Shown: positions 47,590 through 58,499 of the stretch, in pieces
Layout of the letters: each line of letters begins with the position of its first letter
Numbering within the stretch: the first letter of the stretch is position 1
NCBI GenBank assembly: GCA_030549495.1
Contig: JAUIRK010000898.1
Location: forward strand, 1,116,001-1,180,000
Length of the DNA stretch: 64,000 nt
Direction: 5' to 3'
DNA from: Nectonema munidae
Lineage: Eukaryota; Nematomorpha; Nectonematoida; Nectonematidae
Made by a program: the position numbers and the translations under genes
The notes under the pieces: generated by a model
Databases searched by the model: none
The model's input: the letters and a program-made list of their open reading frames with translations, nothing else
Told to the model about the DNA's origin: nothing

Positions 47590-48210
47590 TGAAGGTGAAA
47601 TATGCCTCTTAGACTCTGTCGTAAAGAGATAGAAAACTGAAGAAATAGTAAACTATTTTTTCCATTTCTTTTTGAATTTTTGTTTTATTGTAGTAAAACT
47701 ATATAAAAGAGAATGTCAAATTTTATTTAGTTTTGATGAAAACAAAAATTTTCTTAATGGAAACACTTTGCTTTTGATAGACGTCAAAAATATTGTTTCG
47801 GTATGAACGCGTCTCATAGGTACAGAAAATACAACAAAATAATTTTTTATGTTCTTTCCCATAGTAAACCTACTATAAAAAATATGTCAAGTTTGGGACG
47901 TTATTTTTGTAAACTAAATTTTTTTTGAGGAGAAAAATGGAAATTTAGTTTTAAGTGGAAATGTCGATTCGACATGAACGTGTCTTATGGGTACAGAAAA
48001 AAACAACTAAATAATCAATAATTCCCTTTTTCCGTTTACATTTTCATTTTATTGTTATATGGAAGCAAGTCTACTAGAAAAAATATCTCAAGTTTGAGGG
48101 GGTTATTTTTGGAAACAAAACTTTTTTCGAAAGGAAAAATGGAAATTTAGGTATAAAAAGGCTCAAAAAATGTCGATTCGACATGAACGTATCCTAGGGG
48201 TTAAGTGTTT
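47590..48210 (+). repeat. Degenerate tandem repeat, unit about 170-210 bp
   Basis: The phrase TATGAACGCGTCTCATAGG (47799) returns as CATGAACGTGTCTTATGGG (47972) and CATGAACGTATCCTAGGGG (48182). Each follows AAATGGAAATTTAG and AATGTCGATTCGA. An older unit lies to the left. Confidence 0.75.
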
Positions 48211-49908
48211 TGAATGTAAGCAGATTTTTTAAACACAGTAAACGAACATGTTTAGAAATAAAGGGTTCAAATTCTGAACAGATTTGCGTCTAAATTGTGT
48301 TTAAAATCAAACACACTTTTCACGCTGCATAAATAATGGTAAAAAATACTGACTAGGCCATGAAACTTGCCAACCAATGGCCAAATGCGCTGCTTCAGCG
48401 TGAGTGACTTGAAAATTGTGATGATATCGAAATGACATTGAAAATAATGTTTCTGTCGCCAATTGCAAAACTTACCATTTTCAATTTTTATGTATATAAA
48501 TTTATAATTTAAAAAACTTATCTTTTTATCACTCAGCGTTGTGACACTTTACGACGCAACATTTGGTCGCGCGACACTTTGCCCATAAAAGTGCATTTCC
48601 ATTATTTTTTAACAATGCTTTTAAACGTATGAAATGAATGTAATGAATGATAGGAAGATAAAAAGGCCATTATTTTTCAATAACTAAGTAAGCAACTAAC
48701 TAAAAATAGGAATATTTTTATAAATAAATCTTTTATAAAATTTTAAACTCATAAAAACAATATCTTAAAAATTTATTTTTTATTGAAAATAATTTAAAAA
48801 ACAATTGTTATTTAGTTACGCTTGAAACATTTGATCATTGGTAGAATGTTTGTTTCTCGCTTCGCTCGAAACATAGGATCATTGGTAGAGTGTTGGTAAA
48901 TTAAGATCGAAACGACTACGGGACCGGCTAGTCTTAAATATCGTTGATAAAAAATAAATTTTGAGTTGAGTAGCTATTTTAAATCATATTTTTGGCAACC
49001 TTGATTGATTTTCATCAAAAATATTACCACTTTTGAATTAACCATTCTCATGCAGATTTTGATTAATTTTCAAACGAAATAAACACCAGAATTTAATTGA
49101 AAATAGTTGAAATAAAATGAAAATTATTTGTATGGGAATATACTTGAAAATGTGTGTCATAAAATTATTTTTAATATCGTTGGTAAAAAAATTCAATTTT
49201 CACATGAGTTTTAAAAGTTTTAAATTATTTTTTTTTTAACAAATTTAATTGATTTTCATCAATGAATATGATCGATTACCATTCAATACACCATATCAGA
49301 ATTATATAAGTTTGTTTATTATTATTATTATTATTGAATACAATTTCACAATATAAAATGATGTATAAAAAAAAAGCAAAAACTGATTTTACACTAATAA
49401 AAAAAAGCGATTGAAGTTTGTGTAAATCCAAAAGTTTATGCAAACCGCTGAAGGATATTGCACAGAACATAATAAGATTTTTAAAAAATAAATAAATAAT
49501 AATCTTTTTTAAAAATTAGAACATATGAAGCAGTTATTTAAAGTGCATTCACATTGCTGAGAGTATTGAGAGAAGAAAAGATATTTTGAAATCTTTTTTA
49601 ACTTTTTTAATGAAGAACCACTTTCTCCTAACAGCATTCGGAAGGTTTCGTAAAAATAATCACTTTATATTTTATTGGCGGTTTTGATGAAGCAGGTCTC
49701 TAGTAAGGTTTTTCTAAAGTAAGCACTTTCCCGGAAGAGTAGGATGTATATGTTATCAGATGATGAAAGTGTTTATGAGAGGAGTTTAGATTTGTTAAGA
49801 GAAATATAGCAATTTTTTGAGAATAGATATCTTTCAATTTCAGCAGACTCTGCCTCAAAAAGAGGTCGTTTGTGTGGGAAAACTTCTTTGCTTTGGAGAC
49901 GGTGCCTG
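48211..49908. other. Mostly unrecognised; two minor features
   Basis: Near 48,535-48,590 ACACTTTACGACGCAAC and GCGCGACACTTTG repeat a short phrase, like a MITE end. At 48,828-48,893 CGCTTGAAACATTTGATC and CGCTCGAAACATAGGATC with ATTGGTAGA form a two-copy repeat. An (ATT)n run lies at 49,316-49,336. Confidence 0.4.
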
Positions 49909-50504
49909 GTCAAAACGTCTGAAATCCAAAACGTCCGAAACCGAAACGTCCGAAATCCAAAACGTCCGAAACCGAAACGTCCGAAAACCAAAACGTCCGT
50001 AACCAAAAGGTCCGAAAATTAGATTAACAGTATCTGAACCCTAAAAAACATTTTTTTTCGAGAATCAAAATTGTTGAAGAAAAAAACTGAAAAATTGGGC
50101 ACAAAATTTTTTTATTTAAAAAATTCTATCTCTAGTTTTTTAGTTTAAAACTTTACATATTTTAGATTTAAATTAAAAATGCACTATAATCAAGCGTGTC
50201 TTTTTACTGGAATAGATAAAAATTCATTCCAATCTCTTAAATTCCATTCAAATCGTGTAGTTTTTCCATTGATTTTTGATAGCAAGTCTAATTTTCAAAG
50301 TCTTGCAAATTCGCCTAATTACTATAACTTTTTCCGTGACTTTTTTGTTTTGTAAGGTTATCATTTCTAGACGTTTTTGTTTTCGGACGTTTTGGTTTCG
50401 GGCGTTTTGGATTTCGGACGTTTCGGTTTCGGACGTTTTGGTTTCGGATGTTTTAGTTTTCGGACGTTTTGGTTTCGGGCGTTTTGGATTTCGGACGTTT
50501 TGAC
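49909..50504. mobile_element. MITE with ends made of short tandem repeats
   Basis: Left end GTCAAAACGTCTGAAATCC is followed by five to six AAACGTCCGAAA units (to about 50017). The right end (about 50370-50504) is the reverse complement, with TTTCGGACGTTTTG units and a final GGATTTCGGACGTTTTGAC. The core of about 350 bp is unrelated AT-rich sequence. It is 596 bp with no coding capacity; open frames across it are only the repeats translated. Confidence 0.8.
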
Positions 50505-52286
50505 TATGAACCTTTGGAGACAATTGGTACAGCTTTTTTGTATAAGACTTTCAAGTTATCTTTACAAAAAAGGGTATAATAAATCGCGACTACAGCAGTT
50601 GAGCGACAAATTTTGCACAGAACTAATAAGGTAGAAGTTAATGGTATATGTTTTTTGTGCATTTTTTGTTTATCATTTGATCATGAGTTATTGTTTTTAG
50701 GATAACCAAAAATGTTACTATTTGTTTTTAGCTTTTAGCTTTATATAGCTTTATGGCTTAGATATATGTTTTGTGTGTACTTTTATAAGTTCAACTAAAG
50801 TAATAAACAATTCTCAGCGTTGCTTCAGATAAATTTAGATATTGAGGTTATTTTTTGTTCAAAAGTCATTAAGGTTCAAGGATTCAAAACCAACTGTGAA
50901 ATAACTCAATTATAAACTCATCTTGATAACATTTGGCAACGTTTTAAATTTTTGCCTCAAATGGATTTTGAGTAATGTATGGAATGTTTGAAATTCGCTT
51001 CAAATTTTCTATCAAGTTCGTGGTAGAACAAAACTTCAGTTTGTTTTTCTTCAAGGATTAAGCTCAATTAAAATTTTCTAGTAATAAATCATCTTCCATT
51101 TGAAAAGCGGATATTTTTTCTTCAGAACCAAAAATAAAACATTTTTCCCTTCAATTAAAAGATTGTAGGTATTTAAAATTGTAAAAAAAAAATCTTCCAA
51201 ATATTTTATTCTAGGTCCTGTAAAAATCTTTGGTACCCCCAAATTTGGGGGGGGGGGGGGGGCTGAAACTATACATTATGAAAATACACACTATAAAATT
51301 CTCCTTTCTAGAAGCAAATTCAATTAACATCGGAAACTTCTCTCACAGGATGCAGTACTGATTCCTATTGTTAGAGCAGCTTGATACTCAAAAAATACTG
51401 TAGACAATTTTATAATATATTTATTGAAACTAACAATGTACAAAGAAAAGTCTTGTTCACAAGCCAACTTTATCTTATGTAAATCATTTAAAACTTATTT
51501 AAGCTTGAAAAATTAAGTGGGGTGAGGGGTGGAGGGGGCTCAGGTCAAAAATGGGGGGGGGGGGGGGAGAGGGGGTCAAGCCCCCAAAATAAATATGAAG
51601 CTTAATTATTTTTATTGACACAATTTCCATAACCACCCATGAGGTAAGTGTCGTGGTTTCGTTTTTGATTTCTTAATCGCAGTGTCCCCCTTTCTCATAT
51701 AAAGAGGCCTACTCTGCGATGTTCCTAATTTTCAAAAAAAAAATATATATATAATACAAACTCATGAAAAATAAAGAATTTAATATATACCAATAAGTGC
51801 AAATTGAATAATTGCGGGCGGGCGAACAACTTTTTACAAGCCGCGCAGGGCTCTATTACATTCCTTCTCTTATTCTCTTATCTTACATTATCAATTCGAA
51901 TGATCATGCGATCATCATACATGTTTTATGAACAAGCAGCACTTACAATCAGAGGTCTTGTACACATCAATCACGCTAATCAAACCTGCTCTATCTTTCT
52001 ACTTCAATTACGATTTCACTTCATCATCACCGACCATTTACTCAATGCAAATCTCTTTCCAATATACGTAACACATAGCAATAAAAAATAAGCTATTTCC
52101 AAAAAGGAATTTGAGCAAACACATGTTGATGATCAACTAGATTTTCTCATCTTCTGTTACAGTGATTCTATTATCTCTTTCTCTCTCCTCTGTTTTTCCC
52201 TTCCGCTTTCTCTGCTAAAACTCAATCATTCACTCAAGTTCTCTTCTCTTCTTAAGCTCTCCTATATCATTCAGCTCTCTTCTCTC
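50505..52286. other. No gene recognised; two poly-G tracts
   Basis: Poly-G runs at about 51247-51263 and 51554-51568 sit in GC-rich patches (GGTACCCCCAAATTTG, GGGGTCAAGCCCCC), which look like transposon ends with slipped homopolymers. A 95-codon plus frame at 51804-52091 has no recognised homology. Confidence 0.45.
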
Positions 52287-52483
52287 CAGTGACGTAGCTA
52301 GGCTGGGGCATGAGAAGCAGTGCCCACACTCCTATGTACCGCAGGTGCCCCCATTCATCTTATGCGATATCAGTTTTTGAAAATTTCTCCAATGAAAGGA
52401 TCAAGAAAGTATAAATAATGTTGCGCAAGTTTTTGTTTTTAAATTGTGCCCCTTCTATCAACTTTTTTTTGGTTACACCACTG
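52287..52483. mobile_element. hAT-type MITE, CAGTGACGTAGC type
   Basis: CAGTGACGTAGCTAGG at the left and GGTTACACCACTG at the right form imperfect inverted ends of a 197 bp element. Octamers CTTCTCTC (52279-52286) and CTTCTGTC (52484-52491) differ at one base, a good 8 bp target duplication. Confidence 0.78.
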
Positions 52484-52981
52484 CTTCTGTCTAATTTGCA
52501 TTTAGAGTTAAATTAAAATAGTTTTCAATCGTTACAATTTTATATCAATGAATATTGTTAGACTCGCGCTAAGAATTTTATTTCAACAAAAGTCAGTTAA
52601 TCTTTATCACTACGTTTGCTAAATTTTGTAACATTTGAAAACTTTAATTTTTTAAGTCAAGAAATTTTTTTCAATAGTTATTTGGGAATGAATATTTTGA
52701 TTTATCTATTCAGTTTAAAAGCAAGAATACTCTATTTGCTTAATATTTGAGCAGAGATATTTTTATAATGTTCGATTGTTAAATTTTATAAGTAACTACA
52801 TAATCAAATCACTTTTTTTAAGAAAATTTTTTCATTATTATAGTAAAAATATAATATCGAAATAAAATGTTTCAGTTGTTAAAAATGTACTTGATATATT
52901 CATGGTCAGAATTTTATTTGTAGACAAATATTCAAAAAAACGCAATGATTTTCTTTTCTCTACTTTGATTTATGTTAGTTT

Positions 52982-53607
52982 GGTCCTCCAGGGATGGACC
53001 GAGAGGGGGGGGGGGGGCCCCCCCCCCCCCCCCCACCAGCAATCTTCAAGAAAAATTAAGGTTGCTGTTAAATGTAGCTTACATATGAAACCTCCACCCT
53101 AAAATAGAAATCAAAGTTGATGAAGTCATTGATCGATTTTCAAAGCAAAAAGAAAAGACTTACTAATATAATTTTAATCATTTATTTTACATACGTTTTC
53201 AAATTTCTTCCCTAATAAAATGTGTAAAATATTTTGATAATATTATTTTACCCCCCCCCCCCCCCCCCCCACAAAAGATTTCTGGATCCCCCACTGTGGT
53301 CCTCGGACATTTCGCCCCATTATTTTTATAAGACAATTCCTCCCATGGACAATTCGCCCCATTATTTCATAAGACATTTTGTTTCATGGACAATTCGCCC
53401 CGTTATTTTCATAAGACATTTTGTCTCATGGACAATTCTAAAAAATTAAGAGATAAATTGATTAATTTGAAATAATTTAATAGAGATAAAATAAACAAGA
53501 ATATAAATTTTTTTAATAATTTTACAGATATAATAAGCAAAGATGGATGAAACAATTCCATTTTGTCAGGGGGCAAATTGTCTATGGGACGAAATGTCTG
53601 TCGACCC
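52982..53607. mobile_element. MITE with repeat-built ends, split by a younger insertion
   Basis: One end begins GGTCCTC and resumes after the insertion as GGACATTTCGCCCCATTA. Phrases ATGGACAATTCGCCCC and CATAAGACATTTTG recur three times. The other end is ATTGTCTATGGGACGAAATG then TCTGTCGACC, the reverse complement in outline. Absent from the paralogous block at 45760. Confidence 0.65.
52989..53296. mobile_element. hAT-type MITE with perfect target duplication
   Basis: CAGGGATGGACCGAG at the left and CTGGATCCCCCACTG at the right bound a 308 bp element. The octamer TGGTCCTC is found exactly at both flanks (52981-52988, 53297-53304). Long G and C tracts (about 53007-53034 and 53252-53270) sit just inside both ends. 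Confidence 0.82.
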
Positions 53608-53833
53608 TTATTTAAATAATTTTTTAATAAGGGCTGCTACTTAAACGTTGGCTTTTGCTGCTTATAAAAACTTGAAAATATCAAATAAACTCTTTCTTTA
53701 TGCCTCCTATTATTTTGAAATTATTCTGAGAACAGACGATTCCATTTTAAAATAGTGAAAATTGCTTTATTAGTTTATTTAGTCTCCTTTCTCTCTTATG
53801 TTAATTATGTAGCAAAATTTCCAATTTTGAGTA

Positions 53834-53980
53834 AAAGGTAAGGTGCAGCGGGGGTATTTTCATTGACAAGGCACTGATGGCCACTTATGTCAAACTATCA
53901 ACAAATTCGTATCGATGAGGAATCGAATCCACAGGCTTCCGTGCTATGTCCATCATCTCAACTAACCTGACATGCCACCC
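53834..53980 (-). mobile_element. tRNA-derived SINE, diverged
   Basis: On the minus strand GGTTAGTTGAGATGATGG is A-box-like, GGATTCGATTCC is the B box, and the body ends GTCAATGAAAATACC with the CCTTACCTTTT tail. It is distinctly diverged from the 901 copy. The paralogous block at 46,090 keeps only its tail. Confidence 0.65.
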
Positions 53981-54855
53981 ATAAAGTATGCTGTAGGGGA
54001 TACGTCAAATTAGTTTTCAAAAAACTTAAGTTATGCTCTAATATTTTTTAGTTTTTGTTGAAGCTCTATAACTTTTTCTGATAGACTTTTTTTCCTTAAA
54101 AGTTATTATAAAAGGCAAATCATTCCAAAATGTTAACAGTTATTTTACTTTTTGTAGATTTTTGTAGCTTGCATCAATTTAGCGTTTAATTATATTTATT
54201 TATTAATTAATTATAGTTATTAATATTATAGCAACCAAGACATAACTATAAAAGGCAGATGAAATGGTGATTACTTGATGAGGCCGTCTAAACGAAAAGA
54301 CCCTAACCTTGTTTCAAAGTTTAAAAAAAATTGAACTAATTTTGAAAAAGTTATAAAATCAAAATTTTCGAAGAAAAAAATATATATGTAAATACTATAT
54401 ATCTAGAAATTAGAAGTAAATAAAGCTTCCAAGCCCGACAGGGAAATTTTCTTAGAGAGTTGGACTAGGTTCTTTATTTATCATAAGGCTTGAGTAGATA
54501 TGATTTCAGTTATCCAGTATTTATATTCAAGATGATTTTCTCTGTCAATGTGCATATAATATAAAGCTGAAACCGGAGTCGGAGCCAGAGACTAGAATAT
54601 TTCGGCCCCAGAGCCAGACAATTTTTTCTGGCTCCGAAACTCTGTATATAACTAAGCATAATATTGCTGATTTCAACCTCTTTGGTAACTTCTCAATTTT
54701 TTAATAAGTTTAAATTTTTGTGTATTCGCTGTATAGTTTTTAGCATATGGTTATTATCCGAATCGCGCTTGTCAATTTCTGTTATTCGGCCCAGTGTTTA
54801 AAAAATATAGGAACTTCAAATATAAGAAAAAGAATATAAATTAGAGATTGGATGT
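53981..54855. other. Downstream of XBP1; one hairpin-like GC-rich spot
   Basis: At 54,568-54,650 GGAGTCGGAGCCAGAG and TCTGGCTCCGAAACTC pair, like a short transposon or simple-repeat hairpin. Nothing else was seen. Confidence 0.45.
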
Positions 54856-54861
54856 TTTATT
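54856..54861 (-). terminator. XBP1 polyadenylation signal
   Basis: AATAAA on the minus strand, about 74 nt after the XBP1 stop codon. In AT-rich DNA such hexamers are common, so this is position-based support only. Confidence 0.45.
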
Positions 54862-54934
54862 GCAGATTATAAATATTGTATATGAAGACGAAAAAGTGGA
54901 TATAATCAATATGGTATAGATATAAACTTTGAAA

Positions 54935-55291
54935 CTATGATAAATCAAAATTATCAAACTCAAAAAAATTTGGATCGAATGTTTGATTAAGAATATTATT
55001 GAATAAATCCTCGTTTAAATTGAGGTTATATTCGGGAAGTAATGGTGAATCACCATATAAATCGGGATAACTTGTGTTAAAAATGTCTAAATCTGTTGTG
55101 ATGTTGCTCTTTTCGGAATATGAGCTGACTTCTTTGATGAAGGAATCGATAAAATTGTGTAAAGAGTCATCGTTTGTAAAAGGAATCTCTACTGGGCGAT
55201 TATTTAGAGAATAGGATGAGTGGTCTAACAAATGTAAAGGAACATTCGGGTCTTTTGTTAGAATTTTTAAATCTGAAGATTCTTCAACTTT
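54935..55291 (-). CDS. Xbp1: XBP1 last exon, acidic activation domain
   Basis: Encodes KVEESSDLKILTKDPNVP and a tail rich in Asp, Asn, Phe and Leu that ends FEFDNFDLS. It is the kind of acidic-hydrophobic tail used as a transactivation domain in spliced XBP1. The stop is followed 74 nt later by AATAAA. Confidence 0.8.
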   Translation of the reverse strand, partial: KVEESSDLKILTKDPNVPLHLLDHSSYSLNNRPVEIPFTNDDSLHNFIDSFIKEVSSYSEKSNITTDLDIFNTSYPDLYGDSPLLPEYNLNLNEDLFNNILNQTFDPNFFEFDNFDLS

Positions 55292-55852
55292 CTAGAAATA
55301 AAAATAGATTATAAAAAGTAAAAATTAAAAATGATTATTTACTGTTGATTGATAACAACCGCATATATCTGTAATAGTTTCGACATTATTATTCTCCGCA
55401 ATACTGGATTCTTTATCAGTGGTTTTTGGCAAACGGTCAAACCAGGCAACATTTTTAGTAAAGGAATCATCTTGAAAATGACCTTCTTCGAACACTTTTG
55501 CTTCTGAAGAATTGTGATTAGCATGAATACAATTATCACGACAAAAAGGGTAGTCCAATCTGCAGTTTCCCTCAGCAGGGGCATAGTAGGACTCCTAAGA
55601 GCCATAGCATCTACATGATTGGTGCCTGTTTGCCACTCTAAAGTACTCGTTAAACTATCACATTCTTCAGATATTTCGATTTCGGGAAAAACTGTGGATG
55701 AAACAGTATTCTCATTCACCTAAAATAAAGTTTTGAACCAAGGGAGTAAAAAATCAATTGAAAAGACAAACCTCAAAGAATTCTTTATCTTCATCACATG
55801 CCTTAAGAGATACGCTTTTAAGTTTTTGGTTCTCACTCTTGAGATTGCGATT
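54935..55852 (-). CDS. Xbp1: X-box binding protein 1 (XBP1), 3' part with IRE1-spliced exon
   Basis: Three exons are visible: 55852-55772 (end of leucine zipper), 55719-55343 and 55291-54935 (stop). The middle exon is open in two overlapping frames. Frame one continues the zipper, passes RETADWTTL and a hydrophobic stretch (LFVVIIVFMLITIL) and ends with its own stop, as in unspliced XBP1. Frame two runs through NHNSSEAKVFEEG and joins the last exon in phase 0, giving a long acidic tail typical of the spliced-form activation domain. XBP1 is the bZIP factor of the unfolded protein response; IRE1 removes a short mRNA segment to switch frames. Exons encoding the basic region were not found upstream. 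Alternative: another bZIP gene, but the dual-frame layout argues against it. Confidence 0.85.
55343..55719 (-). CDS. Xbp1: XBP1 exon read in two frames
   Basis: The exon enters in phase 0. The unspliced frame encodes a second hydrophobic region after residue 48 and stops at 55,339-55,341, just beyond the exon donor. The spliced-form frame is shifted by two mod three and continues to the donor ACA|GTAAAT. The change of frame must happen between about 55,565 and 55,500. Confidence 0.82.
55501..55565 (-). promoter_or_regulatory. Predicted IRE1 cleavage sites in XBP1 mRNA
   Basis: CTGCAG|A at 55565-55560 sits in codons ACT-GCA-G, matching the human first site (TCC-GCA-G). It fits the IRE1 loop pattern CNGNNG|N. 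A second matching site, CAGAAG|C, ends at 55,501 and would remove 59 nt (55559-55501). Another G|A position would remove 23 nt (55559-55537), the size known in fly and worm, but its loop does not fit the pattern. Both lengths give the required frame change. A well-formed CCC-CTGCTGA-GGG hairpin (55581-55569) lies just upstream but gives no open frame with these sites. Confidence 0.55.
55772..55852 (-). CDS. Xbp1: XBP1 exon, end of leucine zipper
   Basis: This 81 nt exon, phase 0 at both ends, encodes NRNLKSENQKLKSVSLKA then CDEDKEFFE. Leucines spaced by seven and the SENQKL stretch fit the end of a bZIP coiled coil. The donor is GAG|GTTTGTC. Confidence 0.8.
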
Positions 55853-56019
55853 CTAAATTCGTGTAAAATCTCAATGAAGCATGGTGAAGTAATGTAAATT
55901 TATAGAAAAACAAAATTTAAGTAAAGAATCAGGATGTTTTTGGTAGATTGAGAAAGAAAACATTTTTTGCTTTCAAAATTTCCTTCTTTAATGAAGTTTC
56001 AGATTTAATGGTATTTGAA

Positions 56020-56640
56020 TAAACCTCTCATGTCAAAAACTGTCAATCAAAATCGAATGTACATTTTTTCAATAAAATTTTGATATAATGTCTGAAACTT
56101 ATAACAAAGATTCTAAATTAGATGCACTCTTGAAATTTAAAAACATATTTATAATATATATTGGAAGACATATACATCATATATAAATTTTTTTCAAATA
56201 CACACGGTTACTTTGTAGCAAATGTTAATCAAGCTTTGATAATAAAATTGCCAACAAAAACATCGATTCAAATTTTAAATAAAATATATTTTTTATACCA
56301 AATCGAGCGCAGTGGTTTCATTTCTGGACTGGTTTTGCAACAATACGGTAAGAATAAGTAGAATTATTAATCAAATTTTATAATTCAGAAAAAAAATCAG
56401 TCCACATCCCACGTGTTATCACTCTTGAAAATTTATATTTATATATACAGTTTCGATTGCGTAAGGCTTTAATTATATATATGATTTTATTGATAAAAAT
56501 CGCAATGAAAATCATTAATCAAAATTTTGTTTGAGGATGAAATCCTATTTAAACATAATTCAAATTTAAAATAATGTTTTATACTAAATCCATCATACTT
56601 CTTTGGAATTAGCCTTTTTCATGCAACTAATAATAATAAT
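56020..56640 (-). repeat. Inverted partial copy of the long dispersed repeat
   Basis: CCTCTCATGTCAAAAACTGT is the reverse complement of the conserved end block, and TTTCATTTCTGGACTGG with TTTTAAATAAAATATATTT are array landmarks in reverse. It sits in the presumed upstream intron of XBP1. Confidence 0.75.
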
Positions 56641-58499
56641 GAGATTTATTTGGAAAAACTATATTTTTTTATTATAAGAAAAAGAAAAAAATATAAAAAA
56701 AAATTTCTAAAATTCCAGTCAAAATATGAAGACGTTCCCATATGGGAACATCGATTTTAAAATAGGTTTTATTTTTTTTATTTTTAACAATTTTAATAAA
56801 TATTAATTAAAAAATAAATTTACTATTTAAAGAATATTAATAAAAAAGAGAGCAAAAATGACCCCTCATTTATGAAAATAAAAAAAGATAAAAAAGTTTT
56901 TTTTGAAAATATGAAGTTTTAGCCAAGTTTTTCAAATTATGAAAAACTACAATAAATGTGTCTCATATCAATCAAATAAAATGTGTTCCCATTTGGCATG
57001 ATTTAAAAAAATAATTAAGAGGACACTTTAAGAGTTTATTAAAATATAAAATATTATAAATGGAATGAAAGGAAGAGATATGAGGTGAATATTGCAAATT
57101 CACAGAAGCATTCTCTTAATAATTCATCTTAATTCGATAATTTACAAATCGTAGATGCATTTGTCAAAAGAATCTCATCAATAAACACACTCATTTCATT
57201 TATATACTCCTCTTTTTGGGTAAAAATATGCAAAAGTGTCAATCGAAATGGTGACAAAAAATCATTTATATCAATTTATGTTTTAAAACTGTCATATATT
57301 GGTTATATAGTACAAATATAAATTCTTTTCTGGATATCAACATCTAATAATAATCATCATGTTGAGTATAAAATATTTAGTTGGGAAAAGGGAATACTAA
57401 ACATAATTTTTTAGTGGTATGAGAGATGGAAAGAATCTAAAAGCACATTGAAATGAGAAGTCGTGATCAGAAAAAGGATCAGAAACTCGTATCATATGAC
57501 GAATATTTAGAGTTATAGCTGTTCATATCCCCTGGTAATACAACCAAGAATAATGATCAAAAAAGTTTAAGATCAACGAGAAGATTCTCTTCAGTAGGAA
57601 AGTTCTGGTAGGGTAAATTTTGTGCTAAAAAATCACTTTGAAAACCTACCCTTTTTAAAAAAAGTAGAACTACCTAAGAAAGATCACTATAGAATAAAGA
57701 GGAAAGTAGTATAGAAGAAATGACGTACAGACTAGTGATTTTATTCGTTGAAAATTAACCGATTCATAAACCGGTGAATAAAGCTGACTAATTCACCATA
57801 ACCGATCCTAAAATACTCAACTGGCAAAACCCTCAGCAAATCATAATAAATTACCATATATGAATATTTGTCACCTATTTTAAGCTATTGTAATACAATG
57901 TCTTTGTAAGTATATCATGTATTTTTAAAACAGCACTGCATAACCTTTGAAACAAGGTAATTGTATGCTCTAATAAATTAGATCAGTTTTCTTGACCAAC
58001 TATTTTGATATTTTATGTATATCTATGAACTCAAAATTAACGGGTTAACGAAAATACGGTAATTGCCATCACTAGTACAGACTACCAGACCATAACAAAA
58101 TATCAGACAAAGCAATCGAGGCGATTTTGAGATACCTGGCTTAAAAGATACTTTTTAGTTAGTATACACACGAGTGGACAATGATGGAACTAAAGAGCGC
58201 GATTGAAGTTTATATATTTAATCTTGATTGACAGGTTACGCTGATTTCACACTCCGACAAATATTTTTTACATCGATGTTTTTACATTTTAAAATTTTAT
58301 GAAGATGTCAAAAATAAATAATTTTATTGAGGTTAAACAAGGACATTTTTTGAACTCATTAATTTTAAGAATATATAAATCAGTATTAATCAATTTTCTT
58401 TTTTTTAATTTATTTTCTTATTTTTTTTAGTTTCATTGAAAAAATGCATCTTTTTTTTAATGACAAAATCTCGCATGAACTGACTAAATAATTGATCGT
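56641..58499. other. No gene recognised
   Basis: AT-rich sequence upstream of the XBP1 exons. I searched the minus strand for the basic region of a bZIP domain (NRxAAQxARxRKK) and did not see it. Confidence 0.45.

Larger units (their letters stand above)
52558..53850 (+). repeat. Duplicated block, copy 2, with nested insertions
   Basis: Partner of 45268-46120. It is interrupted at about 52982-53607 by a MITE, which itself holds a hAT MITE (52989-53296). The right segment (53635-53850) resumes homology with 45890-46110. Confidence 0.8.

Noticed and set aside
48869-48930. tRNA-like stretch GGATCATTGGTAGAGTG
   Set aside because: It has an A-box-like part but no convincing B box or clover-leaf pairing.
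49773-50006. Long repetitive frames with RFGFGRFGF or KRPKPKRP patterns (also at 50248-50634)
   Set aside because: They are translations of the CGTCCGAAA end repeats of the MITE at 49909-50504, not protein-coding genes.
51804-52091. 95-codon plus frame with fairly even composition
   Set aside because: Starts with a non-ATG codon and shows no motif or splice context; kept out for lack of support.
53234-53449. Frame starting with a proline run and repeating SWTIRPVIFIRHFV
   Set aside because: The proline run is the poly-C tract and the rest is the repeated end of the MITE at 52982-53607.
55569-55581. CCC-CTGCTGA-GGG hairpin as the first IRE1 site
   Set aside because: The loop is well formed, but no partner site at any plausible distance gives the spliced frame; CTGCAG just downstream does.
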